This document shows, one piece after another, positions 58,761-64,000 of a DNA stretch of 64,000 nucleotides. Every line of letters begins with the position of its first letter. The stretch's first letter is position 1. The notes beneath the pieces are model-generated. The model did no database searches, was not told where the DNA came from, and saw only the letters and a list, made by a program, of their open reading frames with translations. A program made the position numbers and the translations under genes. Location of the stretch: positions 4,925,775 to 4,989,774 of the forward strand of contig JAJEKV010000081.1 of assembly GCA_021234155.1 (NCBI GenBank), read 5' to 3'. This DNA is from Isoetes taiwanensis (lineage: Eukaryota > Streptophyta > Lycopodiopsida > Isoetales > Isoetaceae).

Positions 58761-59582
58761 CGATCTGCAAGTTTATCAAGCGCATTAATCAGATACTCAG
58801 CAGGTTCCCGGGTTCTATCACTCGGTGAGTACCCTTCCCAATCGACAAAGTACTACAATCATCGATGCAGAAACTTGGAGTTCAAACTCTTGTGAACTCC
58901 TCATAAACATCAATTTCCACTGATGGCGGTGGCCGAGGAACGCGATCCAGGAAAGGATTAACTATGTAGGGCTCCAAGGGCGAAACATGAAAGATTGGAT
59001 GGAGACGAACACCTGGAGGGAGCTCGAGCTGGAATGCCACATCGGTGATCTGGGCCGAGATCCAGTAAGCATCAAGGCAGCAATAATCAAGTTTGTTGCA
59101 TGGACGTGAAGTAGGAAGATCCCTATGGAGAAGTCAGACAAGGTCACCAACATGAAATGTAGGAGCTGCCTGCTGATGTAAATCGGGATAATGCCGATAG
59201 TGCTCCTGTGCCTGAAGAAGATGGTGTTGAAGATCTAAGTGAAGTGCCTGGAGTTTCTCAAGTTGGGACTCGGCACTAGGATTGATAGAGGCACTGCCAG
59301 CAACATCAAAGTACCAACGAGGATGTTAACCACTAACCAGAATTCAGATGGAGTATGGCCAGCAGAAGCATGGACTGAGTTATTATAGGCAAACTCGGCT
59401 GGTGAAAGATAATCTTGCTGATAATTAATAAAGCATCTCAAATATTGTTCTAGAGTCTGATTAGTGCATTCTGCTTGCCCATTACTTTCTGGATGATGAC
59501 CGGATGCCAGTGAGCATTCAATATGCAATAACTCCAAAAGCCGCTTCCAAGCCGTCCACTTCCATGTCTGAGAGAGTTTCAA
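58760..59582 (-). pseudogene. Ty3/gypsy chromovirus integrase C-terminus and chromodomain
   Basis: The minus strand encodes LLELLHIECSLASGHHPESN, GQAECTNQTLEQYLRCFI and SPAEFAYNNSVHASAGHTP (integrase core with H.PE.NGQ.E), then degraded linker segments with DLVRLLHRDLPTSRPC, QLELPPGVRLHPIFHVSPLE and VPRPPPSVEI. A final YFVDWEGYSPSD followed by EPAEYLINALDKL is a chromodomain. This order defines chromoviruses, whose chromodomain targets integration to chromatin. Frameshifts and stops interrupt it. The left end of LINE C cuts it at 59582. Confidence 0.8.
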
Positions 59583-62535
59583 TTGTTAAACCATGTTTGG
59601 AATGAGAAAGAATCTGATGGTGGCAGAGGCTTTAGAGGCATTGCAGTATATTTAAAAAAAGGTTTTGAAGATATGGTAAAACCAGCATCGAATCATAAGT
59701 TTAACCAATATGTTTGGTTGAAGATCACAGAGCAAAGCAAGGTAATTCATCTTGCAGCATGTTATTTTGCTCCTTTGCATACAGAAGTGTACAGTGGGCA
59801 GAATATAGATCCACAAAATCTGTTCCATGATCTCAACGAATGCATTTTGATGTATAAAGATTTAAGGGAAGTAATCTTAGTTGGGGTTTTAATGCTTGGA
59901 CCTGTGGAGAGCATACCATCATTTTTGACAATCTACATGATATTAAGCTTCCCGAGATCTATGAGACTGAACTTGCAAAAAGATCTGCGAATACTTCAAG
60001 GAACCAAATGGGTGAGTTCTTGTTGGAATTAGGCACCATAACTAATCTCAAAATTATGAATGGTACAACAAGTTCTCCAGACACTTGAGCTTTTACACGT
60101 CATACCCCAATGGGATCCAGTGTAGTGGACTACATTCTTTGTAGTGCAATACACTCTATTTAGAAATTTACATGCTAAATAAGCTCCCTGAATCAGATCA
60201 TACTCTGTTATTGTATTAGACTGTTTTATTCAACCACAGATTAGTGCATGCTCCTTTAAACCTAAGATTAAGCTGAATTACCGTAGACATGAGGCCTTTC
60301 AAAAGAAATTATCAGAGCTATTAAATCAAATGGATTGGTCGGGTGATGTTAACAAGGACTCTGAATCTTATAGAGATATTGATCATGACAGCCAGTGATA
60401 TTTTTGGATATATTAAAGATAGGCATATAGATTATATAACAGTTGTTGGGACTCTGATTGCGTACAGGCCAGAAAACATCTTCCAAAAGGGTGCATACTC
60501 TCATCCGATATAAGAAGAGAATGTTCTACAGGAAGAAGAATCAAGCCCTATCCCATTGATTTCATAGCCATTCAAAAGCTTTTTGGAGCAGATTTTTAAA
60601 GAATACCTCATATGTAACCTAAATTCCGACGCCTTATTGCAGCTGATCAGGGATCTATATTATGTGGAATAGGTCGATGGTATGAGATTGCTAGATGTTC
60701 AAGATGATCTGTTCACCCCAGTGGATGTGAAAGAAAAACTCAAAAGCATGAAAAATGGTAAGGCAACTGATTCAAATGGGCTAAGCATTGAGCTCCTCAA
60801 ATGGGGTGGTCCTAAAGTAATTAAGGCAGTTACCAAATTGCTTAACGCTGCAATAAGGCAAGGATTACCTCCGCCTTAGAAAGTAAATAAAGTCTCTCCA
60901 ATTTATAAATCTAGTAATCATGATGATGCCCACAACTATAGAACAATACTTATTAGCTGCATGTTCTCAAAGCTTTTAGGGAGGCTTGTTGGAGCTAAAA
61001 TTGAACAATTGGACTGAAGAAAATAACAAAAGGGCAATATGTCAAGCGGGATACCGGAAAGAGCATAACACTCTTGATCATATCCTAACATTGAAGGTTC
61101 TGATTGATAAGGATAAAGTTCCTAGAAAAACTTTATATTTAGCATTTATAGAATTTTCAAAGGCGTTTGATACAGTGCCACAAACAGATCTCTGGGCCGA
61201 GAGGGAACAAATTGGAGTGCCTAGAGAATTGCCCGCTTTCTCCTACCCTATTCGGGATCTGCATAGATGATCTAGAATCCTGGTTGAAACAGAGAAGTAT
61301 TGTTGAAACAAGGCTAGGAAACTCGCTAATTCAACTATTGTTGTACGCAAATGACATGGTACTTTTAGCAAATATACCAGAGGGGTTGCAATCGCATTTG
61401 GATAGTCTTTTTTCTTTCTGTGATGCAAAGAAAATGAAGGTCAATCTTGCAAAATCAAAGGATATGATTTTTGGCACTGTCAAAAAGCCTGTACAGAGGC
61501 GAGGCTTTGAAAGTTGTTGATAACTATAAATATCTTGGTTTGGAGATCTCTTCGAATTATAAGTGGAAATACTGTATTAAAAAGCGATGTAGGCAGTGGA
61601 AAAGCTGCTTTGTACAGTATGCTTTCAAAATGTTTCAAGGCCTCTTTGACAGATTGGGGACTGAAAAAAGATATTGTTTGAAACATTGACACAACCAGGA
61701 CTTCTATCTGGGGCTCTAATCTGAGGGCATCCCTTATTCTGTAGGCAGTGGTCCCAATTGGAGACGGTGTTGAAGATGTTTATCAGAGAAGAATTGGAGG
61801 TGAAGAGTCAATTACATTATGCAATTCTCTTGACGGAGTCAGGCATGATCCCATTAGAAGCGGAAGCCTTGTTTCAGACCATTAATTTTGTGAACAGGAT
61901 TTGCAGCCTGGAGGAGGACATACTATCGAAATTGGCCAAGCATGACTCACCCGAAAAGGGGTGGTACCAAGACATTGTCAAATGGGCTGAAAGGTGGGGC
62001 ATATCAGAGGCCAATTGGCCGACTTCTGAGTTGGGCATCCGTGACATGGTACAAACAGCCACTGTAAATAAGCTTTGGGAAAATAAGGGTTCGAGAATGA
62101 CGATTTACTCATCAGACATCAATCCAATGCTTACATACTCGGATCAAAGCTATCTACATGCCTCTATTCCAAAAATTTGAGACATTGGATAGCCAAATAC
62201 AGAACCAGTTAGCATAAATTAAAAGTAGAAACTGGAAGATGGTCTAAGGTCCCTAAAGATGAAAGAGTATGCACTTTTTGTGATTTAAGACAGGTGGAAG
62301 ATGAGAACCATGTCTTGATGGTATGCCCGACATATGATGACATTAGGCATCAATTCCACATAGAGCTATCTGACTTTCAGTCACTATGGTGTTTAGACTT
62401 CATGATATTAGATGATGATTCCCATAGAAAAGTCCTTTTGAAAACTCATTAATTGTACGTGTCGCTCCATGATCCTTCAGGTCCATTGTGGACGTGATAA
62501 TATATTTATTTATTTTTTATTATTTTCTTAAAAAT
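59583..62535 (+). mobile_element. LINE C: endonuclease, RT and zinc-finger remnant
   Basis: Plus-strand pieces in order: endonuclease part with GGRGFRGIAVYLKKG, QYVWLKI and IHLAACYFAP (59583-60032); MGSSVVDYILC near 60110; RT entry with LKSMKNGKATDSNGLSIELL at 60740-60800; RT with CQAGYRKEHNTLDHILTLK, FIEFSKAFDTVPQ, CPLSPTLFGICIDDLES, and LLLYANDMVLLANIPEG, where YADD reads YAND (61020-61390). Then come a thumb (VDNYKYLGLEISSNYKW) and a C-terminal zinc motif VCTFCDLRQVEDENHVLMVC near 62270-62330. The 3' end is TCCATTGTGGACGT followed by an AT-rich tail to about 62535. The N-terminal endonuclease and ORF1 are missing, and multiple stops occur. It is related to LINE A by zinc motif and 3' UTR. 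Confidence 0.8.
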
Positions 62536-64000
62536 GCTACATGTATTGAAGAATTGTTTCTCTCCTATTATTACAAGTTTTGACTTTATTCTTGTGGCAA
62601 TGAATTTCTTAGAATATGAGCTTTAGTTCAAGGATTTTATTAGATATTCATACGTTGTATTCGTATGAATATTAATTAAAGAAATTATTATGCATAATTC
62701 AAATCAAAATAGTAGATCAAAGTGCTGCAATAAACTCCATCTATGAGTCCCACAAAGTAGTAAATGATGCATTCTACTTAATTCTATATAGGAATTTACT
62801 CCACCAACTTAAATAGAGTGTAACTAGGGTGTAACTGTGCATTATCAATATTTCAACAAGATTTAATATAACATGATAAATATATAAAGAGGTTCAAATG
62901 GTGTGTTATCATTGTAGGTCCAAAACTCAACAATGATGTTGGTAGTGATGGTTATTGATGAATGGAGGACAGAAGTTTAGCTATGATTAAATAAATAGAT
63001 CAAAGGACTTTTTATACCTATTTTTCTAGTTCATATAGAAGATTAGCTTATTGCACTACATTTCTCCTATAGGCCTTTCAAACTGTACAATATATGATAA
63101 AAAAGCATATAGAGGTTCTTGGTATGGTCTTATTAAAAAAACAAAGGAAATCTAGTTATTTCTTACTGCCATAAAGTTAGTCAACAATAGTTGCTCCAAA
63201 GTGGTGTAGTCTAAGTAGGACCATAGTACATGCAGATCACCTTATATAATAGACTATAATTTTTATGAATGTGAACCTTTGTTGGCAACATATATCTAAA
63301 ATTTCATGTTAGAATAGCATGCTATATACAAGATTTGAATATAAATAGGCATGGACCATTTATGGCTCTAGGATAAGACCAACTGGATGGAGAAAATCTC
63401 TCTATTTTGTTTTCTACAATGATAATATGACTTCTATCTTCTATAGCATAACTTTTGAAAGGTGTAAATGGACATCCACATACATTCAAAGTAGCCCGTA
63501 ACTGCTTAGTTTTTGTGCTTCAACATCACACATCACCCTTTAAATAGGCAATCCCAACTAAGCAACTATCATGAAGAATGTCGTATTCATGAACTATATT
63601 CTACAGAATTATTAAGATAATGACATTCTTGACTTTTAAATGGTAGTCATGTGGACCAATAATTGTAATTGACATAGCAGTATATCCTGATCTTCATATT
63701 TTCCCTTCATTCGTTTTGCATTTGCTTTTATGAAGTTTTGAAAGATGGTTCTTGAAGTTCATCCTCAAGGCACAAATCTAGACATCAAACATGAAAAACC
63801 TTTGATGATAACTTGGAATTGATACTAAAAGTTCTAGCCCAAACATAGCAATAAGTATTTTTTATTGATAGAGTATCTCATGACCTACTAATATCCTAAA
63901 GTTTAACTTGAGATTGATGAAGATAAAGGAGTTATTAATTTAAAATAGCCCTATGGACCAGTAATGGTCTTAAGTACATAAACATTTCTTGATTTATCAC
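62536..64000. other. Intergenic, AT-rich, no gene recognised
   Basis: No ORF of 60 codons or more, and no repeat shared with the rest of the window was noticed. TATTCATACG and CGTATGAATATT form a small inverted pair at about 62643-62672. Confidence 0.4.

Noticed and set aside
1-64000. CRISPR array or bacterial operon
   Set aside because: No regularly spaced repeats and no bacterial gene organisation; the content is plant-type throughout.

Overview
The window looks like repeat-rich nuclear DNA of a land plant. It holds plant-type PPR, AAE14-like ligase, GT37 fucosyltransferase and UBA2-like RNA-binding fragments, short GT-AG introns (64 to 92 bp), AT-rich intergenic DNA, LINEs, Ty3/gypsy remnants, Helitrons and tRNA-derived SINEs. 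A fern or other non-seed plant with a large genome is my guess; nothing here proves the lineage. I see no gene that is clearly intact. Almost every recognisable coding segment is a fragment with frameshifts, stops or missing exons.

Layout. 1-1027: 3' end of a LINE. 1182-1580: inverted repeat with a relative at 28.5-28.8 kb. About 2278-6393: a Helitron carrying a spliced fragment of a BI-1/LFG membrane protein. 7041-7150: 22 copies of AATAG. 11.2-13.7 kb: fragments of three unrelated genes in one orientation (PPR, AAE14-like ligase, BUB3), with introns kept. 17.8-23.5 kb: a minus-strand LINE (B) interrupted by a plus-strand LINE (A) with a matching 7-bp target duplication, and by a 322-bp MITE-like element. 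29.3-30.8 kb: a broken and partly tandem-duplicated two-RRM gene. 33.1-34.7 kb: a broken GT37 fucosyltransferase gene. 37.7-41.6 kb: LTR and gypsy integrase debris.

43.25-46.95 kb: a minus-strand two-ORF LINE (D), bordered at its 3' side by a candidate Helitron 5' end. 46991-52093: a second Helitron of the same family as the first. It sits at an A|T site inside one copy of a long AT-rich direct repeat; the uninterrupted copy at 53485-54273 shows the empty site. 54.4-58.4 kb: a minus-strand LTR with a primer-binding site, a gag-like ORF and a histone H3 pseudogene. 58.8-59.6 kb: a gypsy integrase plus chromodomain remnant. 59.6-62.5 kb: a plus-strand LINE (C). 62.5-64.0 kb: AT-rich DNA with nothing recognised.

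The strongest signal is Helitron activity: two related elements with defined ends, one with a reconstructable insertion site and one carrying a host gene fragment, plus a chimeric block of gene fragments of the kind Helitrons or Pack-type elements make. No Rep/helicase gene is visible, so these copies would depend on an autonomous relative elsewhere.
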